Below are positions 11,334 to 21,343 of a DNA stretch of 64,000 nt, one piece after another. The stretch is taken from assembly GCA_019671005.1 (NCBI GenBank), contig CM033712.1, positions 76,892,479 to 76,956,478 of the forward strand. Direction: 5' to 3'. This DNA is from Hibiscus mutabilis. Taxonomy: Eukaryota > Streptophyta > Magnoliopsida > Malvales > Malvaceae. The translations under genes were made by a program, and so were the position numbers. Below the pieces are notes generated by a model that had not been told where the DNA came from, ran no database searches, and worked only from the letters and a program-made list of their open reading frames with translations. Within the stretch, counting starts at the first letter, position 1. Every line of letters starts with the position of its first letter.

Positions 11334-12491
11334 ATGGAAAAACAAGAGGTTGAACAACTGGATGCTCCAATGATCCTAGCAGTGAAAGGCCACTTAAAGG
11401 AGACAAGGAATTTAGTAGCCTACGAGCTTGCCAAACACCTGAAATACCCTCTCGTTGACCAAGACGAAATCACCCCGTTTCTCCAAAATTCTCGACACGT
11501 CGATGACATATCCTTCGACATTGCTCTTACAACTGCTTCGATCCAGCTGAAAGTGTTGAAGCTAGGGGTGATAGTCAGCACACCACTCGGTCAAAGAAGC
11601 CACTTGGATAGGTTAAAGAAGCAGGCCAAGTTTGATGGTGCTGTTCTGGTAATAATTCAATGCCTACCGAAAGATGAGATCAGTGATTTCACCATTGAAG
11701 GAGTTCCGAGGCTCATCGTTGACACCAGAAAGCCAACATTTGATGCTGAAGTGTTTGTTTCAGATGAGTTGGATAAGGTCAGGAAAAGATCTCACCGGCA
11801 CTTACATCCGTTAACCTTCATTAACAAGCCAATTGTTGAATCAAAAGTCAAATGCAACCGCTGTCTGAATTCAACTTCAGGTCCGTACTATCAATGTTTT
11901 CTAGGATGTGTTGAGTACATATTCGATAAAGCCTGTGCAGAGTTTCCTAGTGACATAGAACACGTTGAGAAAAAGTGCCCTGAATATTTAAGTCGAAATC
12001 AACCTGAATATCTGTTTCCAAAAGACGTGAGACATAACTGCAAGATATGCGAACGTAAAGGCGAAGAGTTCTCAGATAGTTGCCATGATTGCCTGTTTCA
12101 AACCAACATGAAAGGTAGATTCCTACCAATCATTGTTAACCATGAATCCCATGCACATCCTCTCAATCTATTAATGGTGCCATTGTCTTACAATTATGAG
12201 TATAGATGTTCTGGTTGTGGTGATTTTGGCCATTCTATTAGCTACAGATGCTATGATTGCAACTTTAATTTGCATGTCAGCTGCATTTTGCTGCCACGGA
12301 CCATTTCGTACGACTACGATAAGCATCCTCTCAGGCTTACCTATGATTCTCTTGAACAAAGTTATTTGGATAAAAGTTACTGTGAAGCTTGTAAGAAGGA
12401 AAGAAATCCAGAGCACTGGTTTTACTACTGTCCAGCATGTGAATCCACCACTCACTTAGATTGTGTCACAAATCAGTCAACGAGGACTTAA
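11334..12491 (+). CDS. P-loop kinase-like / DC1 (Cys-His-rich C1) domain fusion protein
   Basis: Single-exon gene of 385 residues. Residues ~12-160 resemble a small P-loop kinase-like domain (AVKGH, then AKHLKYPLVDQDEI, then VSTPLGQRSHLDRL). The Walker A position reads GHLKETRN instead of GxxxxGK[ST], so nucleotide binding is probably lost. Residues ~160-380 are DC1 zinc-binding units. CNRC...CVEYIFDKACAEFP is the first; CKIC...CHDC is a partial one. HPLNL...YRCSGCG...CYDCNFNLHVSC and HPLRLTY...YCEAC...CPAC...THLDCV are fuller units. DC1 proteins are plant zinc-finger proteins linked to stress and defence, with few known biochemical functions. The gene is head to head with the NB-ARC gene. 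The frame is intact, so expression is plausible. Confidence 0.75.
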   Translation: MEKQEVEQLDAPMILAVKGHLKETRNLVAYELAKHLKYPLVDQDEITPFLQNSRHVDDISFDIALTTASIQLKVLKLGVIVSTPLGQRSHLDRLKKQAKFDGAVLVIIQCLPKDEISDFTIEGVPRLIVDTRKPTFDAEVFVSDELDKVRKRSHRHLHPLTFINKPIVESKVKCNRCLNSTSGPYYQCFLGCVEYIFDKACAEFPSDIEHVEKKCPEYLSRNQPEYLFPKDVRHNCKICERKGEEFSDSCHDCLFQTNMKGRFLPIIVNHESHAHPLNLLMVPLSYNYEYRCSGCGDFGHSISYRCYDCNFNLHVSCILLPRTISYDYDKHPLRLTYDSLEQSYLDKSYCEACKKERNPEHWFYYCPACESTTHLDCVTNQSTRT

Positions 12492-12951
12492 ACACCGTGG
12501 CCGGATCGACCAAGTGATCAAGCATCGAGGGCGGCTTACAAAATTAAGAAAATGTTACAGTTTCTGTTTTAATTTCCAAGTTTGCAATTTAACCATGTAT
12601 TGTTGCTGGCTAATTTAAAAGGCCAATGGCCTATCGTTTGTGTAGACTGTTTGTCAGGAAATGTGATTTCAGTTTAATTCAAATTTTCTTTAAAACCATA
12701 CTCGTCTAAGTTTATTTTCAGCTTTAAACTAGGGAATCAATCTAGACTTTCTAAATTTTATGCCCTCTGTTCTGTTCTGTTCTTTTAGGAAGGTGGCTAT
12801 AAATAGTTTAAAATAGGCATGAAAGAGATTATGAAACTTAAACATAGCTTGGATTCACCAAACAATCCCATGAATGAAACAGGGACTTCATCAAAGATTC
12901 AGTGAAAACATTAAATATTAAGAGACCATCTTGTGATACAGAATTGATGTT
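12492..12951. other. Spacer and probable 3' UTR of the DC1 gene
   Basis: No gene seen. AT-rich, with a short TCTGT-type pentamer run near 12768-12785. The start of the following pseudogene is not sharply defined. Confidence 0.4.
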
Positions 12952-14257
12952 ATGGTGCAACGGAATGGATCGGAACACTTCACAAGTTGCAGAATAAGAA
13001 AGTTGGTGCTGGTGCTGTTGGTTTTCTGTTTAGAGGACATGAAGAAGTATAAAAAAACTGACATGTTCGTAACTTCCCTCCTCCCTGTAGCTGTTGTTCT
13101 GGAAATAATTGCAGCACTGGTACTACTATTCTCGGACCAAACCAATAATTGGTTGATCAAGCACAACAAAACACCATGTCTCAAACTCATTCATTCTTTA
13201 CAACCATATTTTAAACAAAAGAGGTGGTCAAGTCAGGTTCGACAGTCAAGTCTACTTCGCATTTGCTGCAAGAAAAAACCTTATTTTAAACCCCCGGCAA
13301 AAGGTAGTGGGAAAATGGCCAAGTGAAACTTATGTAGAAATCGATGAACTCAAAAGTTGATTTTCAAGCATGTCAGAGCAATTTAATCAGTTTCAGGAGG
13401 GACAAGATAATGGCAATTTAGAGATTTGTGCAGCAGAAGGGGAAACAACATACTTCAAAAGTATAAGAAGCAGACTCACCTAAGTCACCTTAGCCTTGAG
13501 TGGAGTATCAATGTTGAATTTGATCAGAGTATCCTTGTTTGGCACATTGCCACAGAGCTCTGCTACTTCTCGGAGGCACCTCTGAGTACCGTCACAAGCG
13601 ATATCCAATCATCCTGGGAAGTAAACTATCGCATCTCAAATTATATGTTCCATCTGCTAGTCACTTACCCTTTCTTGTTGCTGATAGGAGCCGGACTTAT
13701 CAGGTTCTGTGACACTCAGGCCGAGACTGAGAGGTTCTTCAAAGAAAGACTAACCCTTTCAAGAACAAAGGAAGAAAATAGGATTAGATGTAATAAAACG
13801 CATCTTCAAGCCAGTAAAAACGAGTTTGAAGAGCAAGAAGAGGAAAACAACAAAAGTACATATTGGAAGGCATTGCTTGGAGCCATGAAGTTCAAGGAAG
13901 AACCAATGATGTACCAAATGATTGCAGCTTGCCACATGTTGCTTCAAGAAAACATCGACGCTCTACCAGGTAAAGTCAAAGGGGTAGCAGCAAATCTGTG
14001 TTGTTTGACACATGCTGACTAGCATCGACATTCAACTGAGTAACAGACCAGAAAGTTGGATGGGATATGATTAGAGATGTCTGGTTGTAGTTGTTAGCTT
14101 ATGCTGCTAGTCACAGCAGAGGGAGCCAGCATTGTCAACAGCTGAGACGGGGTGGTGAGCTTCTAACTCATGTCTGGCTTCTCATGGCACATTTTGGAAT
14201 GAGTGAGCAGTTCCAAACATCCAAAGGCTATGCAAGAGCTTTGCTGACAGCAAAATA
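12952..14257 (+). pseudogene. DUF4220/DUF594 membrane protein pseudogene
   Basis: Three blocks of one family appear in order but in different frames. 12952-13326 carries the central DUF4220 part, with a membrane segment (VVLEIIAALVLLFSDQTNNW). 13426-14022 carries the DUF594 core: FDQSILVWHIATELCYF, then ISNYMFHLLVTYPFLLLIGA and FCDTQAE. From about 14060 another frame reads RDVW-stop-LLAYAASHSRG, then QQLRRGGELLTHVWLLMAHF, ending with TAA near 14257. The N-terminal membrane region is absent, and stops or shifts lie at ~13330-13425, ~14022 and ~14080. The family is plant-specific and of unknown function. This copy is not expected to yield a full protein. Confidence 0.75.
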
Positions 14258-14584
14258 ACCCCAGTTCTCTCTCTTCTTTAAAACTTTCAGTTTTGCATTT
14301 GGCAGCCATGAATATGAATTTCAATTTCCTTTTTTTGAAAAAAAGAATTCAAGAAATAATATAGCTGGGAATTCAGTACTCTCCAGCAAAGATTATACTT
14401 GGATAAATTGCATTCATAATCATAACAAGGTATAGATCTACAATATATGAAAAATCCATGTCTTTATATTTCAAATTTCCTCTATCTGAAAAACAACAAG
14501 AAAGGATTCACATGTTCTTATGGTACAATTATTGATACAAGAAAAGAACAAGTTCAACATACTCATCACAATATGTTAAAACTG
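14258..14584. other. Spacer downstream of small membrane protein gene
   Basis: AT-rich, with no coding signal. It probably contains the 3' UTR of the minus-strand gene that ends at 14585. Confidence 0.4.
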
Positions 14585-14942
14585 TTAAGAGCTCTTGACT
14601 TTCTCATCAACCTTCAGCTCCTTGAGATTCCTCCACAAATACTTCCCACTAGCCATGTCCACAAATACCCAGAACCCATTCTGAACCATCTGAAAATCCA
14701 ACAATATCAAAATGTCAGAAACAAAACCCAGAAGAAAAAAAAGGAAACATTTTTTTGGGGAAAGAAACAAAAATTTCTCATACCCTTTTGAAACTGAACT
14801 CTTGTCTATCTTTGACAACAATCTTCTCGGCATCCTCTGAAACATCATCGTCGGTGTCCGGTGATGAACGCACCGTCCTCCATGTGACATAGCCTGCTAA
14901 AATAGCCGAGAAAAACACCAACAAGAACCTCATGGGACACAT
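14585..14942 (-). CDS. Small conserved plant membrane protein (~87 aa), two exons
   Basis: Exon 1 runs from ATG 14942 to 14784 (53 codons), donor AGG/GTATGAG. Exon 2 runs 14689 to 14585 with TAA stop, acceptor TTTTCAG/ATG, phase 0. The product starts MCPMRFLLVFFSAILAGYV, a single N-terminal membrane anchor or uncleaved signal. An acidic stretch (DTDDDVSEDAE) follows, then the conserved end GFWVFVDMASGKYLW. This combination matches a family of short plant proteins often labelled methyltransferase-related, although no methyltransferase domain is visible. An upstream in-frame extension to ~14987 exists but lacks an ATG. Function unknown. Confidence 0.65.
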
Positions 14943-15708
14943 TTTGCATGTCCTAAAGAAACAATCTTTGCCTTGGTTTTTCTGCAATAGATAAAAGGGT
15001 TGATGAAGAATCTAGCCACCCCAAACTACTACTTTTTGGACAACCGATTTGTCAAGAACAAAAGCAAGGGGAAGAAATGGGGGGAATTTTGATTTTATTA
15101 AGGCAACCCATGCATTATTTTATCATGTAAAAAACTATATCCTATGTGTAAGCCACGTTCCTGGAGTCTGGAGATTGAAAAATTCTACACAAAGGGGATT
15201 AAGGATTTGGTATTAGGTATTGTACAAAGTCAATAATGGCAGACGAGTCAGCCATCAACAAACCAACTACATTTATCAATCATTTCTCAGCTTTTTACTT
15301 TTTCAAATTTGGTTGCAGGGGAATTAAAGAGTTGAAAAATTAGAGTTTATGGATATATGCCCCGGAAATTTACATCCTTTAATTAAGGGCTGAGACCCAT
15401 TTTTTTGGACCTACATGCAAATCCAATAAATATACAGTTCAGAAAGTCCACAAACTTGTCTAAACAAAAACTGCAGACTTTTTCTTTGTCTCTGTCGAGA
15501 CCCGACCCTGCGCTGTGAATTTATGGAGGTCCAAAATCCAATAAAAATTAATCGGTATCTATTTTATGAACTATGACAAAATCAATCGGTATCTACTTTA
15601 TGAAGAGTGTATTTATGGTGGGTTTGATTTACCACATCATCTATGATCTCATCTAATAAAAATTATTTAATTCATCATTATTTTTTAAAGTAAAGTTCAC
15701 AAATGGTC
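14943..15708. other. Intergenic, promoter side of the small membrane protein gene
   Basis: No gene seen. A short direct duplication of AATCGGTATCTAxTTTATGAA occurs at about 15550 and 15584. Confidence 0.4.
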
Positions 15709-16868
15709 ATTGAACTTTGTTAAAAAAACAAAATGATAATTGAACTTTCAAATGTTATAAAATAACAATTAAATTTTATGTTTTGAAACAAAATAATAAT
15801 TCGACTGTTAAATACTTAATGTGGCTGTATGAAGATACATTACATACAGGAAATAAAAGCAGTTTCTAGATCCATTGTCAAAAACTCCAAAATCCTAAAC
15901 CAAACCACATATGGTTCAGCAACAGCAGTATGTAAGTAAAACAGCTTTAAAAAAAAGGTCCATTTTCAGCTGTGCGCTTACAGCTTAGCAAATAGTACTG
16001 TTCACTGTTCATAGATAAATTTGTCCAATATCTAGATTCGCAAACAGTGAAGTCTGAGAATCCGTATTCTTACTAGTATTCAAGGCAGGAGCTGTTAAAC
16101 CACATCTGAGCTTAATCCAGAAACAAGGGAGGTAGCCACAATAAAATAACCCAAACATGGTGCTAAGCTGAGCAAAACGAGGGTTTCCTCTTTGCATGAG
16201 CAATGCCATAGCCACAAATGCAGCAGATGTCACTGAAATATCAATATTCCCGAAGTACCTGATCATAGAGCACAGCCTCTAAATAAATTATAACATGAAA
16301 TATTTTCAAAAATGTTTTACAAACAAAGTAGGAATTACAAGTTTTTAAAGGCAAGGTGTAGCATTCTAAAAAGAAACCAAAACATTAGTAGATACCATTG
16401 TAATACTATCTTACAATGTGAGAGCACATACAACAGAGCAAACTCTTGAGATATATCGTGGCGGAGGTGTCATTCCCACAGTGATTCTGCGGCTCCTAAC
16501 CAGTTCAAAATACTCACGTACACCAAGTAAAACAGCAGCGGCCATAGCGACAGTGAAAACCCATCCTCCAGCCAATACAACACCTCCAACAGAGATCCCA
16601 ATACCAAGTCTAAAAACGATCCTTTTTCTCAATTGACTTGATTTATTTTGTAGCTCAGAGAGAGAATGTGTAAATAAGAAGGGTTAAATTTAGTAAATTA
16701 TGGTTAAATTGATTGAATGTGCTAATATACAAAGTTTTATAATAGCCATGTTAAGTACTTAATAGCCGAGTTACCACTTTGTTATAAAACATAGAGTTCA
16801 ATTGTCATTTTGTAATATTTGAAAGTTTGGTTTAATAAAGTTCTGTTTTTTTAACATTTGAATCTTCA
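15709..16868. mobile_element. Inverted-repeat element carrying captured gene exons
   Basis: The segment 15709-15833 reappears inverted at 16740-16868. Both contain AACTTTCAAATxTTAxAAAATxACAATT, then TTAAxTACTTAA, and TTAAAAAAACA at the outer side. Between them lie two exons of a nuclear gene for a plastid enzyme. This layout is that of a Pack-type DNA transposon or MITE derivative. The left end TAAAGTTCACAAATGGTCATT resembles the ends of the larger inverted-repeat element at 58.7-61.9 kb. No transposase and no clear target duplication are visible. The right end seems damaged by a hairpin. Confidence 0.5.
16074..16657 (-). pseudogene. Captured exons of plastid phosphatidate cytidylyltransferase (CDP-DAG synthase, CDS4/5-like)
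   Basis: The enzyme makes CDP-diacylglycerol from phosphatidate and CTP in plastid membranes. The upstream piece (~16657-16415) reads LRKRIVFRLGIGISVGGVVL, then VREYFELVRSR, then MTPPPRYISRVCSVVCAL, followed by a GTAAG donor. The second piece (16258-16074) reads YFGNIDISVTSAAFV, then LMQRGNPRFAQLS and TMFGLFYCGYLPCFWIKLRCG, again followed by a GTAAG donor. Both ends stop at exon borders. The transit peptide and the C-terminal catalytic half are absent, and a few residues are missing at the end of the first piece. This is a gene fragment, not a functional gene. Confidence 0.75.
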
Positions 16869-16901
16869 CTAATTTGTTATAAAAAAAATTAGTGAAGATT
16901 C
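16860..16901. repeat. Perfect 16-bp hairpin
   Basis: GAATCTTCACTAATTT at 16860-16875 is exactly complementary to 16886-16901, with a 10-base AT loop. It interrupts the right arm of the exon-carrying inverted-repeat element. Confidence 0.7.
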
Positions 16902-17097
16902 ACTAGTTGAAAAAAATGGTGAGAGAAAAAAAATGGTGAAGTAGGCAAATGTTTTTATACATATTTATGAGATATGATACCATGTAAAACTTGATTCCTA
17001 TATTTGAAAACAAAATTTTATTTTGTAATTTAATCCTTTAACTTTTTATTTTATTCAATTTGGTCCTTCATCTGCAACTCTTTGTAAATTATTTATT
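16902..17097. other. Short AT-rich spacer
   Basis: No gene seen. The retroelement target duplication starts directly after it. Confidence 0.4.
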
Positions 17098-17102
17098 CCC
17101 AT
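17098..17102. repeat. Target-site duplication, left copy (CCCAT)
   Basis: CCCAT directly precedes the TG terminus of the composite retroelement and is repeated exactly after the far CA terminus at 25464-25468. Confidence 0.8.
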
Positions 17103-17634
17103 TGTTGCGCGTAATAAGTGCTCCACAATTGTGCAAGTGTACACGTCGCAAGTTATAGTATAAAAGATATCGTCTCCACAGGGATTGGTGCCACTTCAAG
17201 AATTCAACCTCTTGCATCGTAAAAAGTAAAAAGCACAAGTAGGTGATTGTAGGAGCTCTAATTAACAACTAAACTAAGAAAGCAATAAAGTAAAAGAAGA
17301 TGTAATCAAATGAGAGAGAATAGGCCAAGTTATCGTGAGTTGAGAAGTGATAGCCGATTGGATCATCTTGGTAAAAGAGTGCAATGGCAACTCAGTTGTC
17401 GTGGCAACTTGCGCAGTTGGGTTGCATTGGCAACTAGTAGAACGTTTGCCTGGGCAACTGGCTGGGCAATTGTTTGGGCGACTGGGCAGCAACTTCAAGG
17501 TTCTTCAAAGCGTTCTTCAATGGTTTCTTCTTATCCCTAAGTCGAAACTCTAGCTAATTGTGCATGCCTTGACAATACATCCATGTGTGAATCAAGGGTG
17601 AACAACAACCAATCTGGCGCTCCTCTTAGCCGTT
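17103..17634 (-). repeat. Partial outermost LTR (3' end portion)
   Basis: This matches the first ~530 bases of the other two LTRs, from TGTTGCGCGTAATAAG to TCTTAGCCGTTG. It then passes directly into gag-related sequence at the same junction used in the middle LTR. Confidence 0.75.
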
Positions 17635-18500
17635 GGGAACTGATAATCAATCTTGGCGCGCCTGTTCAGAATTTGCATTGCTTCTTCCGGCGACTTGTCT
17701 ATGAGTATGTTGTTTGCCGAGGCATCTAGCATCATCCTTGTTGGTGTATTCACAGCATGTAAAGCATCATCACTTGTGTCCATACTAGGAATACGTGTAA
17801 AGGACATTTGTGTAGAAGTTTTATATATCGCTCTCAAGCCTCGTACATGGATTCATCATCTGCATGTCGAAAAGAAATAATCTCGTTATGAAGCTTATCA
17901 GTCAAATTTGTAGTATTAAACCGAGCAAGGAAATCACGACAAAGATCGATCCAAGATCCTATTGATCATGCAGGAATACTATTTAACCATGCTTTCGCCC
18001 TATCCCTTAGTGAATAGGGGAATAGTCTTAGTCGTAAAACATCTGGGGTAACTCCTTGTATTTTGAATAAATTACAAATCTCGAGGAAAGATTTAAGATG
18101 TTGTCATGCATCTTCAATTACTGAGCCGCCAAATTGACCTATTGTGCTGATCATATTGAACATCACCAGTTTCAACTCAAAGTGGTCGGCTTCAATTTCA
18201 GGTGTGACAACTCCTGGATTAAGTCCTTCAAGATCTTCCTCTAGATAGTCTCGAAAAGTTTTGTTTCGTGCAAAAATCACTCCACCTCATGCTGGAACAT
18301 CCTGATTCATATTACCGTCTTGTTTAGCCATTGCTACTCTTAACCTTCGTCTGAGTCTTTGCAAGGTTCGTTCGATTTCTAGATCAAAGGGATATTTGAT
18401 GTAGTTGGTCTCGCCCTGGTCATATACCAATGCAAAACCAAAGTTTGTTAACCCTTCGAATCTTAAACAATAAAAATAAAAAGTGCAAGAAAATAAAAAC
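17635..18500 (-). pseudogene. Second, broken gag copy of the composite element
   Basis: On the minus strand from the primer site downward this repeats the start of the right-hand gag region. It includes NTPTRMMLDASANNIL and KSPEEAMQILNR near 17640-17760. Several stops interrupt it, for example in the part equivalent to the intact frame at 19147-19560. Confidence 0.65.
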
Positions 18501-18518
18501 AAAGTTGTTATTGCCAAT

Positions 18519-18535
18519 CCTCTGCAACGGCGCCA
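18519..18535 (-). other. Primer binding site, degenerate (tRNA-Asp type)
   Basis: On the minus strand it reads TGGCGCCGTTGCAGAGG, close to the complement of the plant tRNA-Asp 3' end. It lies just inside the LTR border at 18542, as a primer site should. Confidence 0.7.
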
Positions 18536-18541
18536 AAAACT

Positions 18542-20043
18542 TGTTGCGCATAATAAGTGCTCCGCAGTTGTGCAAGTGTACACGTCGCAAGTTATAGTAT
18601 AAAAGATATCATCTCCACAGGGATTGGTGCCACTTCAAGAATTTAATCTTTTGCGCTGTAAAAAGTAAAAAACACAAGTAGGTGATTGTAGGAGTTCTAA
18701 TTAACAACTAAACTAAGAAAGCGATAAAGTAAAAGAAGATGTAATCAGATGAGAGAGAATAGGCTATTGGATAGTCTTGGTAAAAGAGTGCAATGGCAAC
18801 TCAGTTGTCGTGGCAACTTGCGTAGTTGGGTTGCCTTGGCAACTAGTAGAACGGTTGGCTGGGCAACTGGCTGGGCGACTGGGCAGCAACTTTAAGGTTC
18901 GGCAGAGCGTTCTTCAATGGTTTCTTCTTATCCCTAAGTCGAAAATCTAGCTAATTGTGCATGCCTTGACAATACATCCCTGCGTGAATCAAGGGTGAAC
19001 AACAACCAATCTTGCGCTCCTCTTAGCCGTTGGGAACTGATAATCATTATTGGCGAGCCTGTTCAGAATTTGCATTGCTTCTTCCGGCGACTTGTCTAGG
19101 AGTATACCGTTTGCGGAGGCATCTAGCATCATCCTTGTTGGTGTATTCACAGCTTGTAAAACATTGTCACTTGTGTCCATACTGGGAATCCGTGTAAGGG
19201 ACATTTGTGTAGAAGTTCTCTATATTGCTCCCAAGCCTCGTACATGGATTCATCATCTGCCTGCTGAAAAGAAGTAATTTCGTTACGAAGCTTATCAGTC
19301 AAATTTGTAGGATTAAACCGAGCAATGAAATCATGACAAAGATCGATCCAAGATCCTATTGATCCAGTAAGAATACTATTTAACCATGCTTTCGCCCTAT
19401 CCCTCAGTGAATAGGGGAATAGTCTTAGTCGTAAAACATCTGGTGTGACTCCTTGTATTTTGAATGAATTGCAAATCTCGAGGAAAGATTTAAAATGTTG
19501 TCGTGCATCTTCAATTACTGAGCCGCCAAATTGACCTATTGTGTTGATCATATTGAACATTACCGGTTTTAACTCAAAGTGGTCGACTTCAATTTCAGGT
19601 GTGACAACTCCTGGATTAAATTCCTTATAGATCTTCTCCTATCTTCTTGGGATTTAATCTCTCTTTGACCTCTCTATGTTGGGCATATCCAGTCATCAAT
19701 TCCGGCTGCCACATCATATTATCCATTCTTGTCGATAATTGCCTAGGCAACTAGCTCGGCATATGCTTCATGCACTACCCTGGCAACTGCGTCGGCATCT
19801 TCTTCTTGTATTGCCCTGGCAACTGGTTTCAGCCTTGCTTTGGCAACTGATTCTGGACACACAAAAACAACTACCGGCATCACCATTTTTCCACAAAATT
19901 AAGCAAAATATGAAATCAAGCTTAACCACCAAGGAAACAATGCAAACATGCATGAATGGCTAATAATACAACTAATATGAGCCTAAGTTTAGCAATAATA
20001 TGAGTAAAATGGTGAATAAAATAGTACTTTTAGACACTTAACA
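18542..20043 (-). repeat. Chimeric middle LTR containing a gag fragment
   Basis: The ends match the right LTR: TGTTGCGCATAATAAG at one side and TTTTAGACACTTAACA at the other. The interior from ~19032 to ~19618 is gag sequence in the element's own orientation. It replaces about 520 bases present in the right LTR (24555-25074). Both junctions sit at short similarity, TTAGCCGTTG on one side and ATTAAATTCC on the other, suggesting template switching during reverse transcription. Confidence 0.8.
19147..19560 (-). CDS. Retrotransposon gag fragment inside the chimeric LTR
   Basis: An open frame of ~137 residues with retrotransposon-gag features: FGGSVIEDARQHFKSFLEIC, LRLRLFPYSLRDRAKAWLNS, then FIARFNPTNLTDKLRNEI. 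It is the best-preserved stretch of gag in the element. It has no own start context and ends by a frameshift before the NTPTRMMLDAS segment that follows at 18989-19204. Confidence 0.7.
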   Translation of the reverse strand: MFNMINTIGQFGGSVIEDARQHFKSFLEICNSFKIQGVTPDVLRLRLFPYSLRDRAKAWLNSILTGSIGSWIDLCHDFIARFNPTNLTDKLRNEITSFQQADDESMYEAWEQYRELLHKCPLHGFPVWTQVTMFYKL

Positions 20044-20056
20044 CGCCCCCAAACTC
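20044..20056 (-). other. Polypurine tract next to the middle LTR
   Basis: On the minus strand it reads GAGTTTGGGGGCG immediately before the LTR start TGTTAAGTGTC, the expected place for plus-strand priming. Confidence 0.65.
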
Positions 20057-21343
20057 GAACTATTGCTTGTCCTCAAGCAATGCAAACTAATAATTACCCG
20101 TCAAGACTTCAATTTTCACAAACTTAGCTTTGAACTTGATTTCAATCCTCAGAACCATGGCACAGAGTATGATCGACTTTTCATTTTTCGGACAACTTAG
20201 GAATTACTCGAAATCAAACTATAATGCTTGTGAGTGTGTGCAAGTTGATTTTTCGGATTCTATGCAAACAAGAGGTTTTTAAATTACTTTCTTGGGTTCT
20301 TTTAACATGTTTTAGCTAGAGCCGATTTTTTGGCACCTCTAGTGATTTGTTTTTAATTTTCTAAAGTTAATTTTTTTATTCAACTAGAGCCGGTTTCAGG
20401 CACCTCTAGCGATCAATTTTAAGCACATACTAGAGCCAGTTTCTGGCACCTCTGGCATTCATCCAATTTTTATTTTAATCCCCCAAGTTTTTAACTATCA
20501 ACCTAAGTTCGCTAGAATTCCTTAAATCAATCAAGCCACAACAGTGTTTCATCAAGTTTAGCATCATGGTAGGATTCTAAGTGTTTCCACGGTTATCCTA
20601 GAATAAAAAGTTCTATTAATTAAGTGCATTGACAAAGTCATCATCGGATATTCATCAAATATAGGCAATTCTTGTTTCCAACTAAAGACATGGCAAGCAA
20701 TTTATGTGGCATATATGCAATACTTAAGATGAATGCAACTAAACATGACAACTAACTAGTAAGGTTTTAATTGAGGGAAGGGGGCGGCAAAGGGAATTGG
20801 GGATGGGGAAGGGTTTGGTCGGCTATGTAGGTTAATTAGGGTGAATTGGAGGCTTAATATAAGTCTTATATTTAGCCCATTAGTTTCCTTGTTGAAGAAA
20901 CTTCCTTCTTGAATCCAATTCCTTTTTATCTTGAACTCTTTTCCTACAATTCAAAAATAAATAAAATAAGGATTTAAAATTAAAGATAAGCTAGTAAATA
21001 AAATAAAAAGAAATAAATAAAGATGTGCAAAGAAATTATTGAACCTAAAATTTAAAAACAATTAGATAAATATGAAAGAAAAAATGTAGTCTCAACCTAT
21101 CGCCTTCTTGTGTAGCATCAACATGTCGATCAGTTTCTTTTCCTGCTCAGGCTATAACTTAGAGGAAATAATTACATGCAATGTATTATTGGTTCCCAGG
21201 TAAGCATATTTTAGTTGCCCTGGCAATTGTTTCAACTCAAGAATCGGTGGTTGTTCAGTGGAGGGCTTTTCGAGTTTACCTTTCTTACCTGAGTAATCTA
21301 GTTGTTCGAAGTATGTTCCTGGTTGATTGACTAACCAATTTGC
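20057..21343 (-). other. Non-coding internal region of the composite element
   Basis: Where pol would be expected there is only AT-rich sequence without a long frame. A GAGCCxxTTTxxGGCACCTCTxG motif occurs about three times near 20320-20450. Confidence 0.5.

Noticed and set aside
12952..13326. Stand-alone small membrane protein gene
   Set aside because: The text is the middle of a DUF4220 protein and is followed in order by DUF594 pieces, so it is part of one pseudogene.
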